NCBI RefSeq assembly: GCF_039543665.1
Contig: NZ_BAABKE010000006.1
Coordinates: 62,001 to 126,000 of the forward strand
From: Wohlfahrtiimonas larvae
GTDB taxonomy: Bacteria; Pseudomonadota; Gammaproteobacteria; Cardiobacteriales; Wohlfahrtiimonadaceae
Length of the DNA: 64,000 bases
Reading direction: 5' to 3'
Under the pieces are notes generated by a model that had not been told where the DNA came from, made no database searches, and saw only the letters and a program-made list of their open reading frames with translations. Both the position numbers and the translations under genes were made by a program. Positions 36,217 to 45,990 of this stretch are shown here, one piece after another. Positions within the stretch are counted from its first letter, which is position 1; the number at the start of each line of letters is the position of its first letter.

Positions 36217-36876
36217 TTAATGAATATCTAGCTCATCTATATCTTTAATTTCACTCAATTTGATAATTTTTGCTTTTGGCAATCTCTCCCAAGTTTCCTT
36301 AAAATCTTTGATATCCCAATCCTCATTTCCTTCATCAGGATTTGTTAATATTTTCTTTTTGTCCGTTAAAAAATTAATACTTGTCGTAGATAGAGTAATT
36401 GGACCACGATTCGTTTGGCTATCATAACCAATCAAATCAAAATCGCCCTTTTGGTCATAGCGGAATGTGTAACTCCAAGCACCATAACGTCCATGAGCAT
36501 AATAAATATTTAATATATCTTTTTTCAAACTAACCATAAGATCAGGTGGAAAATACACACCACCATTTTCATTTTCTGATGAAAAAATAGTTTTATGCTC
36601 TAAAACCTTTTGATAGCCACCCTCTGTTTTTAAGAAAACTACTAAACCTCTGCGATTTTTATCTACAATTTCATTGCCCCATTGATCAGGCTGAAATCCA
36701 TCTGGCTTCGTATCTTTCACTAACAATACAAGATCATCCAAACCATCATTGTTTAAATCACTTTGCATCACATCTATGATGCGATAATCGCCCAACATGA
36801 ATTGATCTTTACTATCCGCAAAGCTTAATGATGTTAATAAACAACTAATCAAACCAATCAAGTACAATTTTTTCAT
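36217..36876 (-). CDS. Exported protein with FG-GAP/VCBS-like motif
   Basis: A 219-residue protein with a Sec signal peptide (MKKLYLIGLISCLLTSLSFA, cleavage near residue 20). Just after it, DLNNDGLDDLVLLVKD (40-55) is a DxNxDGxDD calcium-loop of the FG-GAP/VCBS type, as in repeat proteins with beta-propeller blades. A second region, YAHGRYGAWSYTFRYDQKG, is rich in aromatic residues. Function unknown. It lies 22 bp after the DUF805-like gene, probably the last gene of the lolA-rarA operon. Confidence 0.7.
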   Translation of the reverse strand: MKKLYLIGLISCLLTSLSFADSKDQFMLGDYRIIDVMQSDLNNDGLDDLVLLVKDTKPDGFQPDQWGNEIVDKNRRGLVVFLKTEGGYQKVLEHKTIFSSENENGGVYFPPDLMVSLKKDILNIYYAHGRYGAWSYTFRYDQKGDFDLIGYDSQTNRGPITLSTTSINFLTDKKKILTNPDEGNEDWDIKDFKETWERLPKAKIIKLSEIKDIDELDIH

Positions 36877-36898
36877 GGATATAATCCCTATGATCTAT

Positions 36899-37435
36899 TT
36901 AAATCATCCAAAATCGATATACTGTAGTACCAACAAAAATCAAAGTAATAATCAATCCAAGGGGATATCCTTGCGGTGCAGGTTTACCATAAGAGTTATC
37001 ACAATTTTTACTTGGAATGCACAATGCCAAAATTAACAAAACAATCATAATTGGCGGCAATAAGCCTAATAATCGCCAATTTTTTGTAATATTTAAGTCC
37101 ATCAGCCGATCATCCACCAACGAAGCGATCCCTACTGCTAGCAATATCATTATTATTACTGATATAACAATCATTAAAATATAGACTGTCACCTCCCAAG
37201 TCTGGCTTGCATCGGAAGTAATGTATAAATGAGTATATTTAATCAGATAAAAATTAAAAATAATGACCGCCATCATAAGCATCATGCTTATAACAAAACC
37301 ATTATAAAACAACAATAATCCACAACGGCCACGGGATAATTTATTTTTTGTAAAAAAAAGATTCTTCGGAATCAACCGATTAATATCAAATCTTTTCTCA
37401 TCCTGTATCACAAAATCTAAATTATTTTCTCGCAC
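36899..37435 (-). CDS. DUF805-like inner-membrane protein
   Basis: A 178-residue protein with a soluble N-terminal 40 residues and four predicted membrane helices (about 45-70, 88-110, 125-145, 160-178). The positions KLSRGRCGLLLFYN and DDRLMDLNITKNWRLLGLLP resemble the FxGRxxR and RLHDxGxSGWW motifs of DUF805 proteins, but weakly. Its start overlaps the rarA end by 14 bp. Function unknown. Confidence 0.55.
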   Translation of the reverse strand: MRENNLDFVIQDEKRFDINRLIPKNLFFTKNKLSRGRCGLLLFYNGFVISMMLMMAVIIFNFYLIKYTHLYITSDASQTWEVTVYILMIVISVIIMILLAVGIASLVDDRLMDLNITKNWRLLGLLPPIMIVLLILALCIPSKNCDNSYGKPAPQGYPLGLIITLIFVGTTVYRFWMI

Positions 37436-38744
37436 CTTTATCCAACTCTGCCAAAAATGCTAATTTCTCTTGGATTTTCCGCTCTAAGCCACGATCCGTA
37501 GGTTCATACCAAGTTTGTTCTTGCACTTCGTCAGGGAAATATTTTTCGCCTGCTGCATAAGCATAAGGTTCATTATGGGCATAGCGATATTCTTTGCCAT
37601 AATCCATATCTGCCATTAATTTTGTGGGTGCATTACGTAAATGTAATGGCACTTCATACGAGCGATTTTGCTTCACATAGGAACGTGCCATATTAAATGC
37701 GTTATAAGCTGCATTAGATTTTGCTGCACACGCCAAATAAACCAATGCTGTACCAAGCGCCAATTCACCTTCTGGCGAACCTAAACGCTCATACGTTGTG
37801 GCTGCATCATTAGCAATTTGCATCGCGCGCGGATCAGCCAACGCAATATCTTCCCACGCAATGCGCACAATTCTACGCGCTAAATAACGAGGATCAACAC
37901 CGCCTTCGAGCATTCTAAAAAACCAATATAAAGCCGCATCAGGATCAGAACCACGCACGGATTTATGTAATGCAGAGATCAAATCATAAAATTGATCACC
38001 ACCTTTATCCATCGCTTTTGGTTGCTCTGTTAATACTTCCGTTAAAAACTCAGTCGTTACATTCGTAATATTCTGTGCAACTGCGATATTCAGCACTTGC
38101 TCTAAACGATTCAACAAACGGCGCGCATCGCCATCCGCATATTCCACCAAATGATTCACAGCATCGCTTTCAATCGCAACATCCGCATAATGCTCTACCA
38201 TCACTTTTTGCACTAATACGGCTAAATCTGCTGAATCAATGGGCTTTAATTGATAAACCGTCGCACGAGATAACAGCGCACGATTAATCTCAAAAGATGG
38301 ATTTTCTGTCGTTGCGCCCACAAAAACCACTAAACCTGATTCAATATAAGGCAACAAAGCATCTTGCTGGCTTTTGTTAAAACGATGAATTTCATCAATG
38401 AATAGAATCGTTTGCCTGCCCTGCAATTGATAGTTTTTAGCTTCTTCGATGGCTTCACGAATCTCTTTCACACCCGAAAACACCGCAGATAATGCAATGT
38501 AAGCGCAATCATAAACCTCTGCCAATAAACGCGCCAATGTCGTTTTGCCAACGCCTGGCGGGCCCCAAAAAATCATAGAATGTGGCTTTTGTGCTGAAAA
38601 TGCCATTGTTAACGGCTTATTTTCACCCAATAAATGAGATTGCCCAACCACATCGCTGATTTTACTCGGGCGAATGCGATCCGCTAATGGTGCAAAATCT
38701 TGGTCGTTGCCACCAAATAAACTATTTTGTTTCATCAATGACAT
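37422..38744 (-). CDS. rarA: Replication-associated recombination protein A (AAA+ ATPase)
   Basis: MgsA/RarA, a clamp-loader-like ATPase acting at stalled forks and gaps. There are 440 residues, full length. The N-terminal SLFGGNDQDFAPLADRIRPS, Walker A WGPPGVGKTTLARLL, Walker B FIDEIHRFNKSQQDALLP, and the C-terminal region RSYEVPLHLRNAPTKLM and AYAAGEKYFPD are typical. The start at 38744 overlaps the lolA end by 23 bp and has AAGG at a spacing of 5. A Met three codons later (38735) is also possible. lolA-rarA is a common gammaproteobacterial pair. Confidence 0.94.
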   Translation of the reverse strand: MSLMKQNSLFGGNDQDFAPLADRIRPSKISDVVGQSHLLGENKPLTMAFSAQKPHSMIFWGPPGVGKTTLARLLAEVYDCAYIALSAVFSGVKEIREAIEEAKNYQLQGRQTILFIDEIHRFNKSQQDALLPYIESGLVVFVGATTENPSFEINRALLSRATVYQLKPIDSADLAVLVQKVMVEHYADVAIESDAVNHLVEYADGDARRLLNRLEQVLNIAVAQNITNVTTEFLTEVLTEQPKAMDKGGDQFYDLISALHKSVRGSDPDAALYWFFRMLEGGVDPRYLARRIVRIAWEDIALADPRAMQIANDAATTYERLGSPEGELALGTALVYLACAAKSNAAYNAFNMARSYVKQNRSYEVPLHLRNAPTKLMADMDYGKEYRYAHNEPYAYAAGEKYFPDEVQEQTWYEPTDRGLERKIQEKLAFLAELDKGARK

Positions 38745-39339
38745 CTACGCCTTTCGGTACTTTTAAAGTGAATACGCTGTTATTAATATTTGCGTTCATT
38801 TTCACATTAGACAATTTTAAATCTAAAGAGCCATTCGTTTGCTTTGCCGAAACTTTTGAGATATTACCTTTGTTAAACTCGATCTCAATGGATGAAATAT
38901 CCCCTTTTTTCTTTGGCGTTAAGCGATATTTGGATTCATTTTTTAAAGTTTTAATCTCAAACTGAGTATTTAATGATTGGTTATTAAAGATCATAAACAT
39001 GGGTGAATCCTGCTCAAAATTTGCAAGGTTTTTAATCACCACTTGTTCTAAATCCACATCGTAATGCCACAATTTTTTACCATCGCTGATGAGCTTTTGT
39101 TCAAATGGCATTGTGTAATCAAAGTAGAAACCAGCTATTGAATTTTTAGCAGTTTTCTTACGAATTTTTAATTCACCAGAAGAGATCTCTTTATTCTTTT
39201 GTTGAATAACAGTTTGTTCAAAATCAGCTTGAATTGTTGCAAGATCATTAAAATAATTCACCAAAAATGCTTCATTGGCAAATGTTGGCACGAACATTAC
39301 AGTTGCTAATGCACTCAATAAACTCACTTTTTTTAACAT
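38722..39339 (-). CDS. lolA: Outer-membrane lipoprotein carrier protein
   Basis: Periplasmic chaperone that moves lipoproteins from LolCDE to LolB. There are 205 residues with a signal peptide (MLKKVSLLSALATVMFVPTFA, cleavage near 21). After it come the usual LolA landmarks: TIQADFEQTV, SSGELKIRKK, DGKKLWHYDVDLEQVVIKNL and SNVKMNANINNSVFTLKVPKGVDVID. It is the first gene of a probable operon with rarA and two small membrane/exported proteins. Confidence 0.92.
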   Translation of the reverse strand: MLKKVSLLSALATVMFVPTFANEAFLVNYFNDLATIQADFEQTVIQQKNKEISSGELKIRKKTAKNSIAGFYFDYTMPFEQKLISDGKKLWHYDVDLEQVVIKNLANFEQDSPMFMIFNNQSLNTQFEIKTLKNESKYRLTPKKKGDISSIEIEFNKGNISKVSAKQTNGSLDLKLSNVKMNANINNSVFTLKVPKGVDVIDETK

Positions 39340-39477
39340 ACAGCCTCCTCAAAATTGTTTCTCATTATACGGCTCTGCATTCATGATGATCAATCATATC
39401 TCAATATAGTTATTTTTAATGCATCACTTCGTTATATATTCACAAGCTTTCAAGATTTATGAAACATTTATCTAGAA

Positions 39478-39502
39478 GCTTTCTCGCCTAGGGCGAGAAA
39501 GC
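39478..39502. repeat. Perfect inverted repeat, non-terminator hairpin
   Basis: GCTTTCTCGCC (39478-39488) pairs perfectly with GGCGAGAAAGC (39492-39502) around a 3-nt loop. It lies in the gap between divergent genes lolA and the 138-residue gene, so no transcript ends here on the plus strand. It resembles the hairpin at 19216-19240. Confidence 0.6.
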
Positions 39503-39596
39503 AGAACTCAAAGTTTTTTGGATATATTCAGCAAGACACAACTGTGTAATATTCTGTGCTATTCTTCGCAGAATACCTTTAATTTGAAAACATTTA

Positions 39597-40013
39597 ATGA
39601 AAATCAATTTACAAATCAAAGCCGCAGGTAAGCGCAAAGCAATTCTCGAAAAGCATGCTTATCATCTGCCTGAAACGCCTAAATCATTGCAAGACTTTAT
39701 TGCCATGATCGTGACGAATGAAGTTGCCACATATAATCAAAAAGCGATCGATGCGCCATTAATGCCCTATCTCACAACTGAAGCCTATTTAGATGGTGAA
39801 TATGTTGGCAAGATTGGCTTCAATGATCGTAAAAACGATGCTGAGCAAGCTCTACAACCCGCCATTGATAATGCATTACAAGCTTTGGAAGATGGTTTAT
39901 ATCGCATATTCATCAATGATGATGAAGCAACGCTTGATCAACCTTTTTCATTGCCCAATGACGCAACTGTGACATTCATTCGGTTAACATTCCTCGCAGG
40001 CAGACGATTCTAA
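39597..40013 (+). CDS. Hypothetical protein, partner of the DUF4132-type gene
   Basis: A 138-residue soluble protein, no family recognised. It reads like an alpha/beta domain: basic N-terminus (MKINLQIKAAGKRKAILEK), a conserved-looking middle AYLDGEYVGKIGFNDRKNDAEQALQPAIDNALQALEDGLYRIFIND, and a beta-rich end PNDATVTFIRLTFLAGRRF. There is no signal peptide or membrane segment. No good ribosome-binding site precedes the ATG. The next gene begins 22 bp later on the same strand, so the two almost certainly act together. Confidence 0.7.
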   Translation: MKINLQIKAAGKRKAILEKHAYHLPETPKSLQDFIAMIVTNEVATYNQKAIDAPLMPYLTTEAYLDGEYVGKIGFNDRKNDAEQALQPAIDNALQALEDGLYRIFINDDEATLDQPFSLPNDATVTFIRLTFLAGRRF

Positions 40014-40035
40014 ATTCCCATCAGAGAGTAATTCT

Positions 40036-43000
40036 ATGACACAAGACAATATCTACGAACAATTAGCTCAATTCACTGGCAATCCCAAAAGATTGGCGGA
40101 TTATTTGATTCAAAAAAATGAAAATAATAAAAAATATGATGGCAATTTAGAAAATCATAATGCAACAAAAGCATGGTTATTGGCACAAAACTATGCTGAT
40201 CTATCAGCAATGTATCAAGATACAGTGCAACCAATATTTTCAGTCATTCATGGTGAAACAATTGCTAATATGATGGCGAAGATCGTTGAACGATCAGTTT
40301 TATATACGCCATCACGCTCTTATTATCGCCGTTCATTCCGCACGCATAATATCGAAACACATATCGATAATTTCTTAGATGTTGCGGAAATGCTTGTCTT
40401 TGATTGGCAGAATTTTGATCTACTCGATCACATGCAAAAAGAGTTCCAACCTGATTATAATCTTCGCCCTAAAGAGCATATTGATTCTTATCTTTACGCG
40501 AGCTTAATTGCTTATGCAATTGATCAAAAAAATGAAGGCATCATTCAATTTTTGCGTGACCTCTGCTTGAGCGATAACAATACACAAATTTTAAAATATC
40601 CTGCAATCATTGCTATTTCTCGTTGCCATGATGAATCATTGCATCAACTGCTCATCGATCTATTATTAGCCGCAAAATTGCAAGAAGGCTTGCGCCAATC
40701 CATTTTAGAAAACAGCGATACAGGCAATTTAACATTCTTTAAACGCATGCTGAACACCGTATTGGAACATAATTTATTGCGTTTCTCTTCTGCTGTGCGC
40801 GCTGTCGCTGTTTGGATGGGATTAGAAGTTGCTGCGGATAATAAACGTATCATTGAGAAACTTGGTAAATTAGCCCATGAATATTTGAATGATAAAACCG
40901 CTCGTGATGCAGCACTCAAAAGCGATGATGTTTTAGAATTATTTGTTTCATTATGGGCAACAGCAACCCATGAAATGACAGATGTTTTACCGCTCGTTCA
41001 GCAACTATGCGCCAATGGTGAAACTTACCAAAAGCAAGTGGCACTCTATTTCTTGAGCCAATTGGATAATGAAACCTTAAAATTAACCACCGCTGCAACA
41101 TTATTGAATAGCGAAGATCCAAAGCTGTTGCCCATCATTCATGGTATTTATCAGCCTGGTCATTATTATGGTTACTACGATAAAGAACGATTCTTTGAAC
41201 AAGTTCGCTCGTTGAATTATCTCAAAAATCCAATAACGCGTGACCGTGATTTCTCCCATTTAGAGTCAACATTATTAGCCTTGCCAAAGGATGGTTATCA
41301 GTTAGCACAAGCGCCTTTTGATTGGTGTGGATACAGCATTAAATCTGAAGATGTTTATAAAAAAATGCTCATCATTGCAGCTTATGATGGTGATGCAAAA
41401 AAAATTCAATCTTTGATGGAACATGCAAAATTAGGTTCTGGCGATGATCGCGGCGCTTTAGTGCGTTTCTTATTAAATGATTTTGCAGATACAAAGCAAC
41501 GTGCATTCTTATTTTCATCATTGAAAGATCGCAGTATGCAAGTGCGCATCAACGCTTTGGAGCACATTAAGGATTTATCATTATCCAATGATGAATATAC
41601 ATTATTGATAGATTTATTATCCCTAAAAACACCAGAAATTCGTAAAAATATCATTGAAATCATCTTAAAAACTGAAGCAGCACAACGCACAGATTTATTA
41701 AAATCACTGTTATCTGACAAAGTGGAAAATCGCCGTTTAGCAGGCTTAGATATTTTATTAGCACTGAAAAAAGATAAAACTGTGACAGAAACGGAAATCA
41801 CAGAGTTATTAACACTGTTGCCAAAATCCACTGAAAAAGAGCAAGTGCTCATCCAAACTTTGCAAGCAGGCGAAGCGGAAGATTACAGCAAAGATAATGG
41901 CTTTGGCATTTATGATGCGAAAGAGTTCCCTGATTTAAAACCTGATTTGACTATTCATAATCCAAAATTATGGGCAGAATTGCATGCGATTTCAGCTGAG
42001 CGTGTGCAAACATTATTAACATCTATGATGCAGTTGATTGCAGAGAATAAAGATTACCAATACAAAGGTAAAACAGAATATAGTGATCCTTTTGATGTGG
42101 TTCTAGGTGCTGAAGAATATTTCCGCTATCGTGCAGATGCGCCGATGTTCACTGATCCAAATTATGATGACAAAGCACCAGAAAATCATGACATTGATAA
42201 CTTTGTGATGCCTGAGGTTTGGAAAGCATGGATGACAGATAACAAAGTGACATTGCTTGAGCACTTTTTATTATCTCATTTTAGTAACTTTTCCAATCCA
42301 ACCTATGGTGCATATCGCTATTCTCGCTATGAACCTTGGGTGATTGAATACGTGAATCAATATTTCCGCATACCCGAAACAGTTCAAACTGCATATCAAT
42401 CTTTAAGGTCAGAAAATCACTATCATTTAGCCCTTCGCATCATTGTAAGCTTATGGGATCAACATGCATCAGAAGATCGCTTCGCAATGATTCATAATCT
42501 ATTTGCAATTCTTCTTAAAGAGATCCCACAACAAGATTGGCAACGTGAAATCAATACTGAACCAACCATTGATTGGAATACCAAAGAACCAAGATTCTCG
42601 ATATTAATCGATGTCGAGGATTTTATTTATCTATTACATCAATTAAGCCGACAAGCCATCACTGATCATGATTTTACTAAGTATGTGGCGCTCGATATGC
42701 ATTTTGCTGATATGAAAGATATGTTCTACATCAATCTGCCAATCGAATCTGTTGCACGCGCTTATGATTTGGGTATTTTCAAAGAGAGCGCAATTTATCG
42801 CACTTTCTGCATTGGATCAGGCAGAGATTTTGGCGACTTCACAGCGCCTGCTAACAAACGCTACCGCTATGCAAAAGATACTGCAAAGAAATATCCTTTC
42901 TTATCAGAGTTTGCTAAAAAATTAGCGCAACATGTGATTAACATCGAAGTGAAACGCGGGGATTTACCAACGCCTGTTTCAAGCTTAGCGACAGATATTC

Positions 43001-44985
43001 GCCAACATGAAGGCATTGAAAACTTTGTGAATATTCTTTTGGGCTTGGGCAAAGATACATTAACCCGTGGCTGGATCAGTTCATACAATTCAGGCAAAAA
43101 GGATGTGTTATCTAGTTTATTACGTGCTTCTGTTCCACGTGAAACCGATGATGCCAAAGCATTAAAAGCTGCCGTAAATGGTCGCATTGATGATCAGCGT
43201 TTATTGGAAGCTGCTTTATATTCACCATCATGGTTGCCAATCGTTGCTAAACTTCTCGATTGGAAAGGTTTAGAAAGTGCAGCTTGGTACTTCCATGCTC
43301 ATGTGAATGAATCCATTTCTGATGAAAAAATGGCTGTGATTACACGCTATTCACCTATTTCTAAAGAGTCATTCAATGATGGTGCTTTCGATGTGGATTG
43401 GTTTAATGATGCTTATAAAACCTTGGGTAAAGAGCGCTTTGAATTACTCTATGATTGCGCGAAATATATCACAAGTGGTGCAAACCATCGCCGTGCTCAG
43501 CTTTTTGCGGATGCAACTTTAGGTAAATTGAAAGCAACTAAAGCGTTTGAAAAAGAGATCAATGATAAACGTAGTAAAGATAAGCTCTTAAGTTATTCAT
43601 TGATTCCGCTCGGCAAGAAATCCCAAGAGGAAGCTTTGAAACGCTATGATTTCTTACAAGCATTCTTAAAAGCAAGTAAGAAATTTGGTGCCCAGCGCCG
43701 TGCAAGTGAAGCAAAAGCGACAGAAATCGCCTTAGAAAACTTAGCTCGTAACGCAGGCTACCAAGATACTTTACGTTTCGGCTGGCAGATGGAAACCTTA
43801 AAAATCCAAGGCTTAACAGAATACTTTACACCAAAAACATTGGAAATCGTTGAGTTATTCATTCGCATTAATGATGAAGGTATTGCATCTTTAATCTGCC
43901 AAAAAGATGGCAAAGCATTATCTGCAATCCCAGCGAAACTTCGTAAAAATGATATGGTTGTGGAATATAGAGACTTAGTTGCGGATTTGAAAGAGCAATA
44001 TCGCCGTGCGAAAGCTTCATTAGAATTAACGATGACACGCTCTGATCAATTCACTGTAGAAGAGCTCACATTGCTGCAATCTCATCCGGTGATTTCGCCA
44101 TTGCTCACAAAATTATTGTTTGTGACAGATTCTGAAAAAATCGTGACATTTGCGGATGCATTGAAGCTCGATGCTAAAGTTCAATTACGCATTGCGCACT
44201 CTTATCACTTATATCATACAAAAGAGTGGCTAAACTTCCAACATTATGCATTTGAAAATCAGTTGATTCAGCCATTTAAGCAAATTTTCCGTGAATTGTA
44301 TTTGATCAATGGTGATGAAAAAGATGGCAAAACAGCCTCAGAACGTTATGCTGGCCATCAAATTCAACCACAAAAAACATTAGCATTGCTAAAAACTCGC
44401 GGCTGGAGCGTGGATGAAAGTCATGGTTTACAGCGCGTTTATTATCGTGAAAATATTATCGCTGTTTTATATGCAGCAGCTGATTGGTTCTCCCCTGCTG
44501 ATATCGAAGCGCCAACTTTAGAAACCATTCAATTCTATGATCGTAAAACAGGCGAAAGATTAGAACTCACAAAAGTGCCACCTATCATTTTCTCTGAAGT
44601 GATGCGAGACATTGATTTAGTTGTAAGTGTTGCACATGTTGGTGGTGTTGATCCTGAAGCGAGCCATTCTACGGTTGAAATGCGTGCTGCGATTGTTCGT
44701 GAATTATTGCCATTATTGAAGCTGGATAATGTGAAAGTGGATGGCAACTTTGCACTCATCAAAGGAACTTTGGGCGAATATACTGTGCATTTAGGTAGCG
44801 CTGGCGTTCAGCAAGTTGGCAAAGGTGCGATTAATATCCTAGCGATCCAAAGCCAGCATCGTGGCAAAATCTTCTTACCATTTGCAGATGAAGATCCAAG
44901 AACAGCAGAAATCATTTCTAAGATTGTATTGCTATCAGCTGATCAGAAAATCAAAGATCCAAGCATTTTGGAACAGATTAGTTAA
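40036..44985 (+). CDS. Very large DUF4132/DUF5724-type protein (1649 aa)
   Basis: The largest gene in the window. It is soluble, without signal peptide or membrane segments. The middle (about 470-620) contains helical HEAT-like repeats (SMQVRINALEHIKDLSL..., TPEIRKNIIEIILK..., VENRRLAGLDILLAL). The C-terminal fifth (about 1440-1649) has AADWFSPADIEAPTLETIQFYDRKTGERL and the VSVAHVGGVDPEASHSTVEMRAAIVRELLPLL region, then a glycine-rich strand segment, which I associate with DUF4132 proteins such as YehI/MolR, usually with an N-terminal DUF5724 region. Function is unknown. A 138-residue gene lies directly upstream. Family assignment is from memory. Confidence 0.75.
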   Translation: MTQDNIYEQLAQFTGNPKRLADYLIQKNENNKKYDGNLENHNATKAWLLAQNYADLSAMYQDTVQPIFSVIHGETIANMMAKIVERSVLYTPSRSYYRRSFRTHNIETHIDNFLDVAEMLVFDWQNFDLLDHMQKEFQPDYNLRPKEHIDSYLYASLIAYAIDQKNEGIIQFLRDLCLSDNNTQILKYPAIIAISRCHDESLHQLLIDLLLAAKLQEGLRQSILENSDTGNLTFFKRMLNTVLEHNLLRFSSAVRAVAVWMGLEVAADNKRIIEKLGKLAHEYLNDKTARDAALKSDDVLELFVSLWATATHEMTDVLPLVQQLCANGETYQKQVALYFLSQLDNETLKLTTAATLLNSEDPKLLPIIHGIYQPGHYYGYYDKERFFEQVRSLNYLKNPITRDRDFSHLESTLLALPKDGYQLAQAPFDWCGYSIKSEDVYKKMLIIAAYDGDAKKIQSLMEHAKLGSGDDRGALVRFLLNDFADTKQRAFLFSSLKDRSMQVRINALEHIKDLSLSNDEYTLLIDLLSLKTPEIRKNIIEIILKTEAAQRTDLLKSLLSDKVENRRLAGLDILLALKKDKTVTETEITELLTLLPKSTEKEQVLIQTLQAGEAEDYSKDNGFGIYDAKEFPDLKPDLTIHNPKLWAELHAISAERVQTLLTSMMQLIAENKDYQYKGKTEYSDPFDVVLGAEEYFRYRADAPMFTDPNYDDKAPENHDIDNFVMPEVWKAWMTDNKVTLLEHFLLSHFSNFSNPTYGAYRYSRYEPWVIEYVNQYFRIPETVQTAYQSLRSENHYHLALRIIVSLWDQHASEDRFAMIHNLFAILLKEIPQQDWQREINTEPTIDWNTKEPRFSILIDVEDFIYLLHQLSRQAITDHDFTKYVALDMHFADMKDMFYINLPIESVARAYDLGIFKESAIYRTFCIGSGRDFGDFTAPANKRYRYAKDTAKKYPFLSEFAKKLAQHVINIEVKRGDLPTPVSSLATDIRQHEGIENFVNILLGLGKDTLTRGWISSYNSGKKDVLSSLLRASVPRETDDAKALKAAVNGRIDDQRLLEAALYSPSWLPIVAKLLDWKGLESAAWYFHAHVNESISDEKMAVITRYSPISKESFNDGAFDVDWFNDAYKTLGKERFELLYDCAKYITSGANHRRAQLFADATLGKLKATKAFEKEINDKRSKDKLLSYSLIPLGKKSQEEALKRYDFLQAFLKASKKFGAQRRASEAKATEIALENLARNAGYQDTLRFGWQMETLKIQGLTEYFTPKTLEIVELFIRINDEGIASLICQKDGKALSAIPAKLRKNDMVVEYRDLVADLKEQYRRAKASLELTMTRSDQFTVEELTLLQSHPVISPLLTKLLFVTDSEKIVTFADALKLDAKVQLRIAHSYHLYHTKEWLNFQHYAFENQLIQPFKQIFRELYLINGDEKDGKTASERYAGHQIQPQKTLALLKTRGWSVDESHGLQRVYYRENIIAVLYAAADWFSPADIEAPTLETIQFYDRKTGERLELTKVPPIIFSEVMRDIDLVVSVAHVGGVDPEASHSTVEMRAAIVRELLPLLKLDNVKVDGNFALIKGTLGEYTVHLGSAGVQQVGKGAINILAIQSQHRGKIFLPFADEDPRTAEIISKIVLLSADQKIKDPSILEQIS

Positions 44986-44998
44986 ATCTGCTGATACA

Positions 44999-45031
44999 AA
45001 AAAGCCTGAATCATTGATTCAGGCTTTTTTA
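44999..45031. terminator. Bidirectional terminator after the DUF4132-type gene
   Basis: Stem AAAGCCTGAA (45001-45010) with TTCAGGCTTT (45018-45027), followed by six T residues on the plus strand and an A-run on the other side. It separates the convergent response-regulator gene. Confidence 0.88.
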
Positions 45032-45045
45032 TTCATCTTAATTCT

Positions 45046-45990
45046 TTATGAAAACTTAAAGAAGCGCTTCATGCCACCCAATAATCCCAACAATGATTCT
45101 TTAATCGGTGTCTTTTCCTGTACTTGTTGATGCTTCAATAAGTTTGGAGACTGGCTAAACTTATGGAACATCACAATAGCAGAGTTAATAAAATGTGCCA
45201 CTTGCCCAGGCTTTGATGGCATCACCACATAGCGATACAATTTTGCTTCATTAATCAATGTAATAATGTCCTGATAATCCGTATGTCGCACTAAGCCAAT
45301 GCTCAATAATTCAGGTAATTCACGTTTCAAATATTTTAATAATTCAATGTCATCTCCACTGGAAAACGGTGAATAAGTGATGATCAATTTCACAGGATAT
45401 TTACTCAACAACTGTAAAACTTCTTCACTATTACGTGCAATGAGCACTTTCACAGATTCAGGCGTTTCTTGTGTGATATCAAACTCGCTACTCGATACTG
45501 TACTTTTATAAATAATATAAGAATCTTCCCAGTTTTTGGTAGGTTCTGCATTCAATACAACATCTTGAAAGAGTTCTTTTTCTGGTTGAATATCCACAGC
45601 ATTTTCTCGAAGTGCTTTTGAAACTTCTACAGCATCACGCACAATTTCTAAAACCTCGTTATTACTCCAAGGTTTTGTCAAAAATCTATAAACTTCACTT
45701 TCATTCACAGTACTAATAATTGCGCCTAAATCCGAAAATCCTGTGAGCAAAATTCGCGTTGTGTGTGGAGAGATCTCTTTCGCAATTTTTAAGAACTCAG
45801 AGCCCAACATTTCTGGCATCCGTTGATCACTGATCACAACAGCAACATCCGTTGTTTTCAATATTTCCACAGCTTCTCGTGCATCTGTTGTTGTGATTAC
45901 GTTATAACGCAATCGCAATAATGCAGTGAGCGCGTTCAAAATCAGCTGCTCATCATCCACACACAAAATATTGATCTTTTTACGAATCAT
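45046..45990 (-). CDS. Response regulator with receiver and degenerate second receiver domain
   Basis: A 314-residue protein. The N-terminal receiver (about 5-125) is complete: Asp12-Asp13, phospho-acceptor Asp55 in VVISDQRMPE, Thr83 in LLTGFSD and Lys106 in FLTKPW, most like RpfG/HD-GYP-type receivers. Residues about 180-280 align with the first receiver (EEVLQLLSKYPVKLIITYSP... and YRYVVMPSK), but the phospho-acceptor is Tyr206, Thr83 is replaced and Lys106 is Met257, so it cannot be phosphorylated. No DNA-binding or enzymatic output domain follows; the C-terminus is basic. It overlaps the kinase gene by 4 bp and is its cognate partner. Confidence 0.87.
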   Translation of the reverse strand: MIRKKINILCVDDEQLILNALTALLRLRYNVITTTDAREAVEILKTTDVAVVISDQRMPEMLGSEFLKIAKEISPHTTRILLTGFSDLGAIISTVNESEVYRFLTKPWSNNEVLEIVRDAVEVSKALRENAVDIQPEKELFQDVVLNAEPTKNWEDSYIIYKSTVSSSEFDITQETPESVKVLIARNSEEVLQLLSKYPVKLIITYSPFSSGDDIELLKYLKRELPELLSIGLVRHTDYQDIITLINEAKLYRYVVMPSKPGQVAHFINSAIVMFHKFSQSPNLLKHQQVQEKTPIKESLLGLLGGMKRFFKFS

